Notes: a model not told the origin generated them from the sequence alone. 64,000 nt of DNA from Aquimarina sp040786285 (GCF_040786285.1 NZ_JBFMKQ010000001.1:1736001-1800000); one strand, 5' to 3'; positions 54,401-61,938 are shown, numbered from the stretch's first letter. A program made the numbers and translations.

Positions 54401-54951
54401 CTTTCGAATTCGAGGAAGAATTGTGTTCTGTTTTTAATATCACAATCATCATTGATATAGGTGTTTTGATCCCAATTTTCTAGAAACCATTGAGAATCTA
54501 CAGCAATTAATACAACATTTTTAGAAATCTCCTTTTTCTTAATTGGGCAACCATCATCTGGATAATATTTAGCACTACTGTTTCCTTGAATAAATTTTTC
54601 CAGACTTTTTACATTCTTATACCCTTTGGCTTTCCATTCGTTATACCCTGGTATAAAAACAATTTCTCCGTTAAAATCAGAAATTACATCTAATTGTTTT
54701 CCCACAGTGGTTTTTGCAGAATTCTCTTTAATACTTATAGGATCGGCGGTATTACCGACAATTAGTAGTGTAGCATTTTGTTCTTGGTTAGAAGCGGACA
54801 CCATGTTCTTTAAAATATCCTGATCAACATCTTCACTAGTGTTTGCAGTAATGAATACGCTACTTTCGATTTCATTTTCCTGTCCCTGTATGAGTAGTAC
54901 TGAAAATGAAATTAGAACGGATAAGATGATTGTTGATTGTGTGAGTTTCAT
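51412..54951 (-). CDS. Outer-membrane protein: degenerate calcineurin-like phosphoesterase + kinase-like middle + BamA-like barrel
   Basis: A 1179-residue exported protein with signal peptide (STIILSVLISFSVLLIQGQ). Residues about 30-310 follow the metallophosphoesterase fold, but key metal-site motifs are changed: VGNTADP where GDNxYP is expected, PGYNEW where GNHDW is expected and SGQGSNLQY where GHEH is expected, while AIHHPMF remains. The middle carries IGDWDRHEDQWRW and PIPRDRDQAF, like the catalytic loop of HipA/FAM20-type kinases. The C-terminal ~330 residues form a BamA/Omp85-like barrel ending IVFVLGFAF. It lies directly after the Crp/Fnr gene. Confidence 0.75.
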   Translation of the reverse strand: MKLTQSTIILSVLISFSVLLIQGQENEIESSVFITANTSEDVDQDILKNMVSASNQEQNATLLIVGNTADPISIKENSAKTTVGKQLDVISDFNGEIVFIPGYNEWKAKGYKNVKSLEKFIQGNSSAKYYPDDGCPIKKKEISKNVVLIAVDSQWFLENWDQNTYINDDCDIKNRTQFFLEFESMLKKSQDQIKIVAIHHPMFTNTKSGLISRTGGLSLQDFQNKQYRTLRNKLITLARQKENVIFVSGQGSNLQYVFKYGIPQIISGSVGKTKGVKSSKKDDFGSSENGFAKLNVFKNGKVTANYYAIKNGSSSEIYSSEIFKGKSRDVNYTFTPKSSFGKSQNTSVYSKEETTKGKLYKGLWGDHYREYYSTSVNAPIAFLDTLMGGLTPVQRGGGHQSKSLRLVDKNGKQFVMRALRKSAIKFLQSTAFQDKYVEEDLEESFADRFLLDFYTTAHPYTPFAVGTLADAAGVFHTNPKLYYIPKQETLGLFNDEYGDELYMIEERVESNHKDLESFGKPKDILSTDDVLQEIRKTGKSIVDEPSYIRARIFDMLIGDWDRHEDQWRWARFKKEDGTEFCKPIPRDRDQAFSIFDGSIISFLRCAVPFIRMMQSYDEELPSTKWFNFEPYPLDLTFLNQSNWNEWEKQVKYIQTNLTDEVIEQAFEELPDEIKGTTIEEIKTKLKGRRQNILNIAKEYYLYLNKFEVIAGTQKDDEFRITRLPGGKTSVDIHRKDLGIFNRTFTHDVTKEIWLYGLDGRDSFVVEGEGDHPIMVRVMGGRKNDTYDFKSTKKVKLYDYKSKNNTIVNKKSRKWLVDSYDINNYDYKKRDYFVYQLFPLISFNPDDGLRVGVLNNYTKYGLQRNPFTHKHSFGVSYYTGSSGFDVSYSGEFSNIFHKWNFGVEGLYTSPNFAQNFFGFGNETEYDRDEVDLDFNRVRIGKWNAAISLIWRGRDGGSFYFKPMAESFDVENTEGRFVNLLPVSSTVFEKQTYAGAEVMYNFKNANDFAFPTLGLDVGITAGYKANIDGGDADNRFGYVEPHFAITHKLSKNGKWVLATKIAGEAILGDNFEFYHAAQIGGTQSLRGYRNERFTGKYSAYQNTDLRFQIGKFKTSFIPLKYGVTGGFDYGRVWIEDDNSDKWNNSVGGSFWVSGLDTFTGNVGYFSSSDGGRIVFVLGFAF

Positions 54952-54979
54952 AATGTAATCGAGAATTCTTTTTTGATGG

Positions 54980-55651
54980 TTATGTAGGAAGCAATTTTTT
55001 GGGTATTGAAATATATTGTGAGTTATAGCTGATTATATCATCTTTTCGGAGACAACTCATTACATTGCTAACCGTTTGTCTTGAAGTGTTAGTGAGGTTC
55101 GCAATATCTTTGTGAGACAGCAGATTTTTTGCCACAATCTGGTTTTCTTCTATTTCTCCAAATTCTTGGATATAATCTTTTATGAACTCTTCGATTCTCA
55201 ATGCACTATCTTTATATAATAAATCTCGAAGTCTTCTTTCGAGTTTTTTAATTCGTAAACCATATACTTTTAAAACCCCATTTTTCAAGGATTTGTGTTT
55301 TTCCATAATATTCTCCATTCTATCTGCTTCGATATAGCAGATAATACAATCCTCTAATGCTACGGCTTGCTCCTCTAATGCGGCTTGCTTATCGTAAAGA
55401 GAGAGTTCACCAAAAATGTTCCCTTTTTTTACAATATATTTTACGTTGTTGTTTAGAGCATCGATGATTTTTATGGTGCCTTTCTTAAGAAAGAAGATGC
55501 TTTTTTCGTTGTTTTTAAGAAGCTGGATGGTTTCACCTTTATTAATGTTTTCCATTTCCAGAATCTCACACATACGCATCATGGTAATCCTACCAAGTTT
55601 ATTAAAAAGGTTGAACCCTTCTAGAAACCAATATTTGGTATATGTGTTCAA
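54980..55651 (-). CDS. Crp/Fnr-family transcription regulator
   Basis: A 223-residue protein: cyclic-nucleotide-binding-type beta roll (residues about 20-130; ENINKGETIQLLKNNEKSIF, GTIKIIDALNNNVKY, IFGELSLYDKQAA) followed by a dimer helix and a winged helix-turn-helix (NLLSHKDIANLTNTSRQTVS, NVMSCLRKDDIISY). No Fnr-type N-terminal cysteine cluster is present, so it is not an O2 sensor of that kind; ligand unknown. It is the first gene of the minus-strand operon and probably regulates it. Confidence 0.9.
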   Translation of the reverse strand: MNTYTKYWFLEGFNLFNKLGRITMMRMCEILEMENINKGETIQLLKNNEKSIFFLKKGTIKIIDALNNNVKYIVKKGNIFGELSLYDKQAALEEQAVALEDCIICYIEADRMENIMEKHKSLKNGVLKVYGLRIKKLERRLRDLLYKDSALRIEEFIKDYIQEFGEIEENQIVAKNLLSHKDIANLTNTSRQTVSNVMSCLRKDDIISYNSQYISIPKKLLPT

Positions 55652-55914
55652 AGGGGGTATGGTTTATGAATTAGTACTGTTAAAAGTAATGAATTTTGGT
55701 AACACCTTAGTAGTATTAATTTGTCGAAACTTACTTCAGGCGACAAGCATGATGTTTTTGTAGGGGTTTAATTATAAATATGTTAAGAGATAGTGTCAAT
55801 ACGTATAACTGATAAATATCATAGTTTATAAACTGTCGACTGAATATTTTTAGAGTTACAAAGCAAGAATCATTTTTTCATTATTACACTAATCATTTAT
55901 TAAAAATTAAAATC

Positions 55915-56418
55915 ATGAAAAAAATAATTTTAGGCTTACTTGTATTAGGATTAACTATGCCATCTTTTGCTCAGGATGTTGAGCAGTTAGCTGAAGTATG
56001 GATCATAGCTACAAACTATAAATATCTTAGTGAAACCGATGCTGAGGACGAAGCGCTCCCAGTAGAATTACTACAACGAAAGGTAGCGACTTTTGACCTC
56101 AAGAGTTCAGACATTTATAATGACGAATATGATCATTATGAAGTGGCATTTCATATTCCCGAGGGCAAGATCTTGGCGGCATACGACAAAGACGGCAAGG
56201 TTCTACGAACTGTCGAAAGGTTTAAAGATGTAAAGCTACCTACTAATGTAGTAAAATCAATAGCGAAGAGATTTCCTGGATGGACCGTTACTAAGGATTT
56301 ATATGTGGTTAATTATCATGATAAGAAGGGAGCTACCAAAAAAATGTATAAGCTTAGATTAGAAAACGGGGATAAGCTTATCAAGGTTAAAACCGATGAC
56401 GAAGGGAATTTTTTATAG
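55915..56418 (+). CDS. Secreted PepSY-like protein
   Basis: A 167-residue protein with a signal peptide (IILGLLVLGLTMPSFAQD; cleavage near 20). The mature domain contains HYEVAFHIPEGKILAAYDKD followed by VKSIAKRFPGWTVTKDLYVV and a C-terminal KMYKLRLENGDKLIKVK. These pairs resemble PepSY-like/BLIP-like repeats where a helix starting 'LP..V' precedes a three-strand sheet. Function unknown, often linked to protease inhibition or metal-stress genes. It diverges from the Crp/Fnr gene across 263 bp. Confidence 0.6.
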   Translation: MKKIILGLLVLGLTMPSFAQDVEQLAEVWIIATNYKYLSETDAEDEALPVELLQRKVATFDLKSSDIYNDEYDHYEVAFHIPEGKILAAYDKDGKVLRTVERFKDVKLPTNVVKSIAKRFPGWTVTKDLYVVNYHDKKGATKKMYKLRLENGDKLIKVKTDDEGNFL

Positions 56419-56434
56419 GATAAAAAATTATTTT

Positions 56435-56467
56435 AAAAGGGTTGACTATTCGCTAGTCAACCCTTTT
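56435..56467. terminator. Bidirectional terminator
   Basis: AAAAGGGTTGACTA, loop ttcgc, TAGTCAACCCTTTT followed by further T: a perfect 14-bp stem between the PepSY-like gene and the convergent ssb paralog. Confidence 0.88.
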
Positions 56468-56471
56468 TTAT

Positions 56472-56804
56472 TTATTTCCCTAACATGAGTAGTTCATTGC
56501 AAACTACTTCTGTAATATACCGTTTTTGACCTTCACTATCTTCATAACTGCGAGATGTTAGTTTACCTTCGATAGCAATTTCTTGACCCTTGTTTACATA
56601 TTTTTCGATGATATCTGCAGTCTTACCCCAGGCAACAATATTGTGCCATTGTGTATCCGTAATTTTATCTCCCTCTTTGTTGTAATAATAGTCATTAGTA
56701 GCAATAGAGAATTTGGCTAGTTTTTTACCAGATTCGAGATTGATAATTTCAGGTTCTTGTCCTAAGTTTCCAATCAACTGTACTTTGTTTTTTAGCGTGT
56801 TCAT
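56472..56804 (-). CDS. ssb: Short single-stranded DNA-binding protein, no acidic tail
   Basis: A 110-residue OB-fold protein with the SSB core: NKVQLIGNLGQEPEIINLES, KLAKFSIATNDYYYNKEGD, TQWHNIVAWGKTADIIEKYV and KGQEIAIEGKLTSRSYEDSE. It stops at the end of the OB fold (CNELLMLGK), whereas housekeeping SSBs have 30-70 more residues ending in an acidic DDDxPF tip that recruits repair proteins. It is therefore a tail-less paralog, perhaps for competence, stress or plasmid/phage-type functions; another full-length ssb presumably exists elsewhere. Confidence 0.88.
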   Translation of the reverse strand: MNTLKNKVQLIGNLGQEPEIINLESGKKLAKFSIATNDYYYNKEGDKITDTQWHNIVAWGKTADIIEKYVNKGQEIAIEGKLTSRSYEDSEGQKRYITEVVCNELLMLGK

Positions 56805-57124
56805 AATTTTAATTTTTCGTGTTAAACAATTGATACTATCGAGTTCTTATGTTTCGACGATGCAAACATAGAAGAGGATGTTGTAGAGATTCGGTTAGGA
56901 AGTGTTTAGTTTCGCTTGTAACCGTTTGTAGTCGTTTAAAATTAAATAAATTCCTTATAATCAATAACTTAAATATTTGGTAAGATGTAATATTTTTGAG
57001 TTAAAATGAGTAATTTTAAAAGAGTAAGTGAGAATAAACGAAGTGCTGCGCTTATTTTGGCATGTTAACCGACAAATTTGGGATCAATTGGATGGTTGGT
57101 TTTAATGAGAATCCACAGGAATAA
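56805..57124. other. Intergenic region between ssb and the GNAT gene
   Basis: About 320 bp, A/T-rich. It holds the ssb promoter candidate on the minus strand. On the plus strand a 20-codon ATG frame starts at 57007 and stops at a TAA (57067-57069); it does not resemble a known protein and may be chance or a remnant. No strong hairpin or repeat was found. Confidence 0.5.
56863..56870 (-). promoter_or_regulatory. -7 box upstream of the short ssb
   Basis: On the minus strand TATGTTTG matches TAnnTTTG, about 59 nt before the ssb start. No good -33 TTG was seen at the usual spacing. Confidence 0.3.
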
Positions 57125-57646
57125 ATGAACGATTCAAATATCATCATAAGACAATTAGAACTGTCAGATATACAGCAATTGACTACCCTTGCTAATAATA
57201 AAAAAGTATGGGATAATTTAAGAGACTACTTTCCATACCCATATACCGAACAAGATGCGAAGTATTTTATAAACCTTGCCAAAGAACATAATCCTAAACA
57301 AAGTTTTGGTATCATTTTTAAAAATGAGCTTTGCGGAGTAATTAGTCTTATTGTACAAGAGGATATTTATAGAAAATCAGCAGAAATAGGGTATTGGATA
57401 GGTGAACCGTATTGGGGAAAGGGAATCATGACTAAAGCTATAGAATTAATCACCAAGTATGGATTTGAAAAATTAGACTTGATTAGAATATATGCCGGTG
57501 TTTTAGAGCATAATGTTGCCTCTATGAAGATCTTAGAATATAATGGTTATAAAAAAGAAGGGGTGTTTCAAAAAGCAATAATTAAGAATAACAAAATTTG
57601 GGATGAGCATCGTTATTATATTCTAAACAAGAAATATAACCAATAA
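57125..57646 (+). CDS. GNAT acetyltransferase (RimJ/RimL-like)
   Basis: A 173-residue Gcn5-related N-acetyltransferase of the RimJ/RimL type: IIIRQLELSDIQQLTTLANN, YIWxx-like PYPYTEQDAKYFINLAKEH, the acetyl-CoA pocket segment IGYWIGEPYWGKGIMTKAIE (R/QxxGxG/A equivalent) and IRIYAGVLEHNVASMKILEY. Target may be a protein N-terminus or a small amine. It stands alone. Confidence 0.85.
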   Translation: MNDSNIIIRQLELSDIQQLTTLANNKKVWDNLRDYFPYPYTEQDAKYFINLAKEHNPKQSFGIIFKNELCGVISLIVQEDIYRKSAEIGYWIGEPYWGKGIMTKAIELITKYGFEKLDLIRIYAGVLEHNVASMKILEYNGYKKEGVFQKAIIKNNKIWDEHRYYILNKKYNQ

Positions 57647-58002
57647 CCTGTTGTGCATATAGGAAAATTAATAAAAAAAAGCGTCAATTCGAGTGTTTTT
57701 TCGTAATGAAATGAAGGAAAAATGTATCGAGAATAGTTTTTTTAACTAAAATCCTATTCTCGATAGCTCTGCTGAGCCAGTCGAAGTACACTTCTCCTAC
57801 AGTCGAAGCAATCGAATTGTAATTAAAAAACCTCTAAATACACAACGGGTAACAAATAGTACATTATAATTTACCCGATAATTTCATATTGCCCATAGAA
57901 AAACTGGTACTGTATTTAAAACTGTAGTATTTTTAGGTTGTCAACCAACATAGGTCTGTTTGCTTGTCAAACAGGTATATAATATGCACAAAAACAACAA
58001 CT
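57647..58002. other. Gene-free region holding a large palindromic repeat
   Basis: About 356 bp between GNAT and the large repeat protein. Most of the first half is the composite inverted repeat at 57685-57819; the remainder is A/T-rich and presumably carries the promoter of the downstream gene. No gene is supported. Confidence 0.6.
57685..57819. repeat. Composite inverted repeat with nested hairpins
   Basis: Outer arms CAATTCGA (57685-57692) and TCGAATTG (57812-57819) enclose TATCGAGAATAG (57725-57736) and CTATTCTCGATA (57754-57765), a 12-bp stem with a 17-nt loop. A short hairpin GCTC-tgct-GAGC and two GTCGAAG words follow. The layout looks like a dispersed flavobacterial intergenic repeat. 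Confidence 0.65.
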
Positions 58003-61000
58003 ATGCTCACTACAACCCAACCAGGTCCTGTATTAAAGGACGATTTTAAGTTTTTAGACTTATTTAAAGATTTTAACTGCAGTAATGTAGATGATTTTGT
58101 ATTCGATGGCGTAAGTCTTTCTGTTAGCGAAGAAACTTCATTATCCGGCGCGAAAAACACTATTTCTTTTTCAGGGAAATTAAGAATGGATGGAGTTCTC
58201 TCTATTTTTAAAGAATATGTCAATAGTGATACCGCAATAGAAATTACTGGTAGTATTATATCGAGTAGTAAAGATATTACTAAAAAAATTACTCCGCAAA
58301 ATGCTACACTTACATGCGAAATGGTATTTCATAAAGAAGTTTTCAGAGGAGTAACACTTACCCAAGCTTGGTTTCAGTTAGATATTTCGAAAAAAGACGA
58401 AAATTGGATCATAATACCTAAGCTAGTTGGAGATTTTGATGTAGATAATCTAACAGATAAGGATCAGGGCAAAATGACTTTCGAAGTTACCGAAGCAAAT
58501 AAAACTTTGGTTTTAAATGCAAATGCAAAGAATCTAAGTGGTGCTTTTGGGATCGAAAAATTACATCTCGATACTATTGCAATTACAGGAAAAATAGGAG
58601 TGACTAAGTCATTGGATATGACATCTCAATTTATAGTAGGACATACTACTTTTAACTTTGCCGGGAGCATTACCCCAGATACAATTGGGATTGTGACAAA
58701 AGCCGAAAATTTTACGTTACATGACCTTGGAGCTATGTTTAATGAAATATTTCCTGCGGGTCTTAATCTTCCGGATTTTGGTGTTGATTTTAAAAACACA
58801 AGTATTGCTCTGGCTACAACAGATTGTAAGGTGGATACCACCGACATTAAAATGGGACTAACACTCATGACAGATATTACAGCACATGATCATTCGTTTA
58901 ATGCAATGGCTCAAATTTCGAGTAAGGGGGTGGTGTTTGATGGTTCTATTGGAAACATCACCCTTGGATCGGTTAAAGTGACCAAAACTAGCCTTGATTT
59001 CGAAGTTTATAACAAATCGGTTCAAAAACCAACAAAGTTTGAAATTTCGGGCGAAGCCATAATAGAAGGAGTCACTGTGGATTGTGGTATCTATTTCGAA
59101 AAAAATACAGACTGGACTACCGTTTTATATGCGAACCTTGCAGCTGATTCTTTTAGTATGTCTACAGTGTTTCCTCCTGCAAAAAGTACATTTGTTGACG
59201 AGCTTCAATTTTCTAAAGTAGGGTTTATCTATGCTTCGGCTAATTGTATTACTAAAAATGAAGGGCTCAACTTTTCAGTTCAAGAAGGCTTACAATTAAT
59301 GGGAGTTTTAGAAGAAATTCCCGGTTTATCAAGTTTAACAGGACAAAAACATGTTGGACTTGTATTAACAGCGCATTTTGGAACAGTTACCAATATCTCT
59401 ATCGAAATACCAGAAACAAGATTACATTTAGGGCATTCGGTAGAATGTGATCCTTTTAAGATTCAAATCGATATTACACCGCAACCCGCTTTAGTTTTGA
59501 TATTTGGGATGGAAGTAGATGTGCCAAAGCAAACCACTCCGTTGCATTTTGATATGGCGTTATCTGTTGGTGCTCTAGAAGCCAAAGGCTCGGTAACCAT
59601 GAAAAATTATTGGAAAAACCCTTTCGGAATCAATGGAGTAAAAATAGGTCCGGCACTTGCCCTACAAATAGGGATTATCTATGAACAATTTGTAGCTACA
59701 GGGATACCTTCTGAATTTGGGATTGCGGGAGGACTAGAAATAGGCGATACAGTCGTCGATATGGCAGTAAGTATTTCTGAAAACCCAATGGAAGAAATTC
59801 TAATGGGAAAACTGGAAGAACTAAATCCTTCTCAACTTATCAATTTTGCAGCAGATGTAACCCATCTGGATATTCCTGAAGTTCCTGATTTCTTTGAGTT
59901 AAAAGAGCTTGAATTGTATTGCGCTCCGGCTGGGGGCTCTATAGGAACAATAACGTATAAACCTGGATTTAGTTTTTCTGGGGATTTAGTTATCGCGGGC
60001 AAAGAAATTGCTATGTATACACGTATTTCTGATACAGGTATTGAAGGAGCAGGGCATATAGATAATCTTAGTTTCGGGCCATTAAAGATAAGTGGTGAAG
60101 AAGGAAAAGACGCAACTATTGATTTAGAGTTAACTACTTCTAAGCAGTCACTATTAATTGATGGGAGTATTTCATTTTTGGGAGCTCAAGAAGGAGTGTA
60201 TGTAGACATCTCTAACCAAGGAATTGCATTTAAATTTGATCAAAACTTCTTCGGAGTATTAAAATATGAGATCCAAGGTGAAAGTTTAGGAACCATTACT
60301 AAACCAGAATCATTGGATTTCAAACTTTCGGGAGAGATGGATAATGATATTAGTCATTACCTTAAGACTGAAGTTGCAGCAAGATTAGATACAGCTCTTA
60401 AAACAACAGAAACAGATATCAATAAAGCAAAAGACAAAGTTGATAAAGCTCAAAAAGCATATGAAGCAAAATTTGTACCTGCACAGAAAGCATTGACACA
60501 AGCTCGAAAAGATGCAGATGCCTATCTTAAAAAACTTACAACCGATTTAAACAATGAAAAAACAAAATATGCTAAGGAGCTTACTAAAGCTAAGAACGAT
60601 GTAAAAAAAGCAAAAGGCACCTACGATGCTTCCTTAAAAAAAGCTCAGAATGATGTCAATAAAGCCCAAAAGACATATAACTCTGGGATGAAAACTGCAC
60701 AGAATGAGTTAAATACGGCGCAAAAAAAATATAATGATGGGATTAAGACTGCGCAGAAATCAGTAAATGCTGCAGAAAAGAAATATAATAATAGTGTAGG
60801 GAGTGCACAAAAATCAATAGATAATGCAAGTCGTAAATGCAATAAATTAAAGAGGCATCATTATAACTATGGTACAACATTGGCCGCTTATGGAATTGCT
60901 AAAGGAGTATTGGCAGCTGCCAAGAAATTTTTAGAAGGAATCAAATATGGAGTAGATTATACGGCGTTTCAATCGGCAAAAACTGCATTGCAAACTGCCA

Positions 61001-61599
61001 AAACAGGAGTGAATTATACCGCATTTCAATCCGCTAAAACAGCTTTGCACGTTGCCAAAACAGGAGTAAACTATACTGCTTTTGAAGCCGCCAAAAAAAC
61101 ATTAGAGGGAGTTCGGTATGGTGGTGATTATACGGTTTGGCAAGGAGCTTTAAAAAGTTTAAGCGCAGTAAAAGCAACAGGTGAACAGGCTATTGCCACT
61201 GCAGGTGATGCCATTAATACCATCGGAAGATCTACAGTCTATTTAGCATTAGAAGGGGCTAAAAAAGAACTTGAAATTATTGAAAAAGGAACCGAAGCCA
61301 TAGCCTTTGATAGTGCAAAAGCGGTATTAGAAGGTGCAAAACTAGGAGCCGAGGGAGTTCTAAAAATCGCGACATATGTGGCTAAGCATGCCGGTGATAT
61401 TATAGATATTAAAAAGTTTAAAATTTCGGGAAACTTAAAAGAAATAGAAAAAGGAAATCTGTTTGATGCAGAACTGGATGTAGCACTGCTAGGGCATGAT
61501 TATCATTGGAATATTGATTTTAATGTAAAAGATGTAGCAGAATTTGTAGCATCGGTTTTCAAAAAGGCATTAGACCAGTTAAAATCACTACCCTTGTAA
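58003..61599 (+). CDS. Large cytoplasmic-type repeat protein, function unknown
   Basis: About 1198 residues from the ATG at 58003; the TTG 13 codons earlier is less likely. There is no signal peptide or membrane segment. Residues 1-800 consist of beta-rich units of about 60-100 residues with recurring GTITKPE/GSVTM-like strands, as in stacked lipid-transfer or phage-type beta modules, but no family is recognised. About 806-945 form a Lys/Ala-rich coiled coil (KAQKTYNSGMKTAQNELNTA). From 983 come four tandem 19-residue units (GVNYTAFQSAKTALHVAKT). The C-terminal ~60 residues return to beta structure (HDYHWNIDFNVKDVAEFV). It is monocistronic. Confidence 0.75.
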   Translation: MLTTTQPGPVLKDDFKFLDLFKDFNCSNVDDFVFDGVSLSVSEETSLSGAKNTISFSGKLRMDGVLSIFKEYVNSDTAIEITGSIISSSKDITKKITPQNATLTCEMVFHKEVFRGVTLTQAWFQLDISKKDENWIIIPKLVGDFDVDNLTDKDQGKMTFEVTEANKTLVLNANAKNLSGAFGIEKLHLDTIAITGKIGVTKSLDMTSQFIVGHTTFNFAGSITPDTIGIVTKAENFTLHDLGAMFNEIFPAGLNLPDFGVDFKNTSIALATTDCKVDTTDIKMGLTLMTDITAHDHSFNAMAQISSKGVVFDGSIGNITLGSVKVTKTSLDFEVYNKSVQKPTKFEISGEAIIEGVTVDCGIYFEKNTDWTTVLYANLAADSFSMSTVFPPAKSTFVDELQFSKVGFIYASANCITKNEGLNFSVQEGLQLMGVLEEIPGLSSLTGQKHVGLVLTAHFGTVTNISIEIPETRLHLGHSVECDPFKIQIDITPQPALVLIFGMEVDVPKQTTPLHFDMALSVGALEAKGSVTMKNYWKNPFGINGVKIGPALALQIGIIYEQFVATGIPSEFGIAGGLEIGDTVVDMAVSISENPMEEILMGKLEELNPSQLINFAADVTHLDIPEVPDFFELKELELYCAPAGGSIGTITYKPGFSFSGDLVIAGKEIAMYTRISDTGIEGAGHIDNLSFGPLKISGEEGKDATIDLELTTSKQSLLIDGSISFLGAQEGVYVDISNQGIAFKFDQNFFGVLKYEIQGESLGTITKPESLDFKLSGEMDNDISHYLKTEVAARLDTALKTTETDINKAKDKVDKAQKAYEAKFVPAQKALTQARKDADAYLKKLTTDLNNEKTKYAKELTKAKNDVKKAKGTYDASLKKAQNDVNKAQKTYNSGMKTAQNELNTAQKKYNDGIKTAQKSVNAAEKKYNNSVGSAQKSIDNASRKCNKLKRHHYNYGTTLAAYGIAKGVLAAAKKFLEGIKYGVDYTAFQSAKTALQTAKTGVNYTAFQSAKTALHVAKTGVNYTAFEAAKKTLEGVRYGGDYTVWQGALKSLSAVKATGEQAIATAGDAINTIGRSTVYLALEGAKKELEIIEKGTEAIAFDSAKAVLEGAKLGAEGVLKIATYVAKHAGDIIDIKKFKISGNLKEIEKGNLFDAELDVALLGHDYHWNIDFNVKDVAEFVASVFKKALDQLKSLPL
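60949..61176 (+). repeat. Four tandem 57-bp (19-residue) repeats
   Basis: Units start at 60949, 61006, 61063 and 61120, each encoding G-[VG]-[DN]-YT-x-[FW]-x-x-A-x-x-x-L-x-x-[AV]-[KR]. Units 1 and 2 are nearly identical at protein level, and unit 4 is diverged. A weaker unit precedes them and others follow. Confidence 0.8.
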
Positions 61600-61740
61600 T
61601 ATTTTATAAATAATTAGTATAGGGGGTAGGGTATTTAATAACTGGCTCGTTTTATTACTGTAGACAAATAAACAATCTGTATAATAACATAGGGTTTGAG
61701 GGACAAACGAATTCTATACTATGTAGATTTTTTAAATTTT

Positions 61741-61770
61741 AAGATGGAAAGATTTTTCTTTCCATCTTTT
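61741..61770. terminator. Terminator
   Basis: AAGATGGAAAG, loop attttt, CTTTCCATCTT followed by TTTTTT-rich sequence: a perfect 11-bp stem. It serves the large gene and possibly the convergent DUF4230 gene. Confidence 0.8.
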
Positions 61771-61871
61771 TTATACACTAATAAAGGATATTGTCATTTT
61801 GTTGTCTAAATATTGTACTAGCTTTTGCTAAAATATAAGGCCAGAGTCCATAAATTATATGAGTTTGTGTT

Positions 61872-61902
61872 ATGGATCCCGAATCGCATGGTTCGGGATG
61901 AC
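61872..61902. repeat. GTCATCCC...GGGATCCAT palindromic repeat, copy 3 (inverted)
   Basis: ATGGATCCCGAA-tcgcatgg-TTCGGGATGAC; its reverse complement begins GTCATCCCGAA and ends GGGATCCAT, matching the copy at 15911-15938 at both ends while the inner stem bases have changed in a compensated way (CCCAGA/TCTGGG versus CCCGAA/TTCGGG). Confidence 0.65.
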
Positions 61903-61938
61903 AATTTACCGGTAATGTAAAGTAAATTTTCCCCCTAA

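Larger units (their letters stand above)
61600..61938. other. Convergent gap with terminator and repeat copy
   Basis: About 339 bp between the large repeat protein and the DUF4230 gene. It holds the hairpin at 61741-61770 and the palindromic repeat at 61872-61902. No coding region is supported. Confidence 0.6.

Noticed and set aside
51412..54951. Plain BamA/Omp85 assembly factor
   Set aside because: No POTRA repeats are visible; the N-terminal two thirds are a phosphoesterase-like and a kinase-like region.
57007..57069. Short frame of 20 codons before the GNAT gene
   Set aside because: Too short, no similarity seen, and no promoter or ribosome site that would support it.
57964..58002. N-terminal extension of the large repeat protein from a TTG
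   Set aside because: The residues (SNRYIICTKTTT) look untranslated; the ATG at 58003 is the more normal start.
60421..61176. Possible CRISPR or satellite DNA because of tandem repeats
   Set aside because: Repeats are in frame, diverge at third codon positions and encode a coherent protein repeat; no spacers are present.
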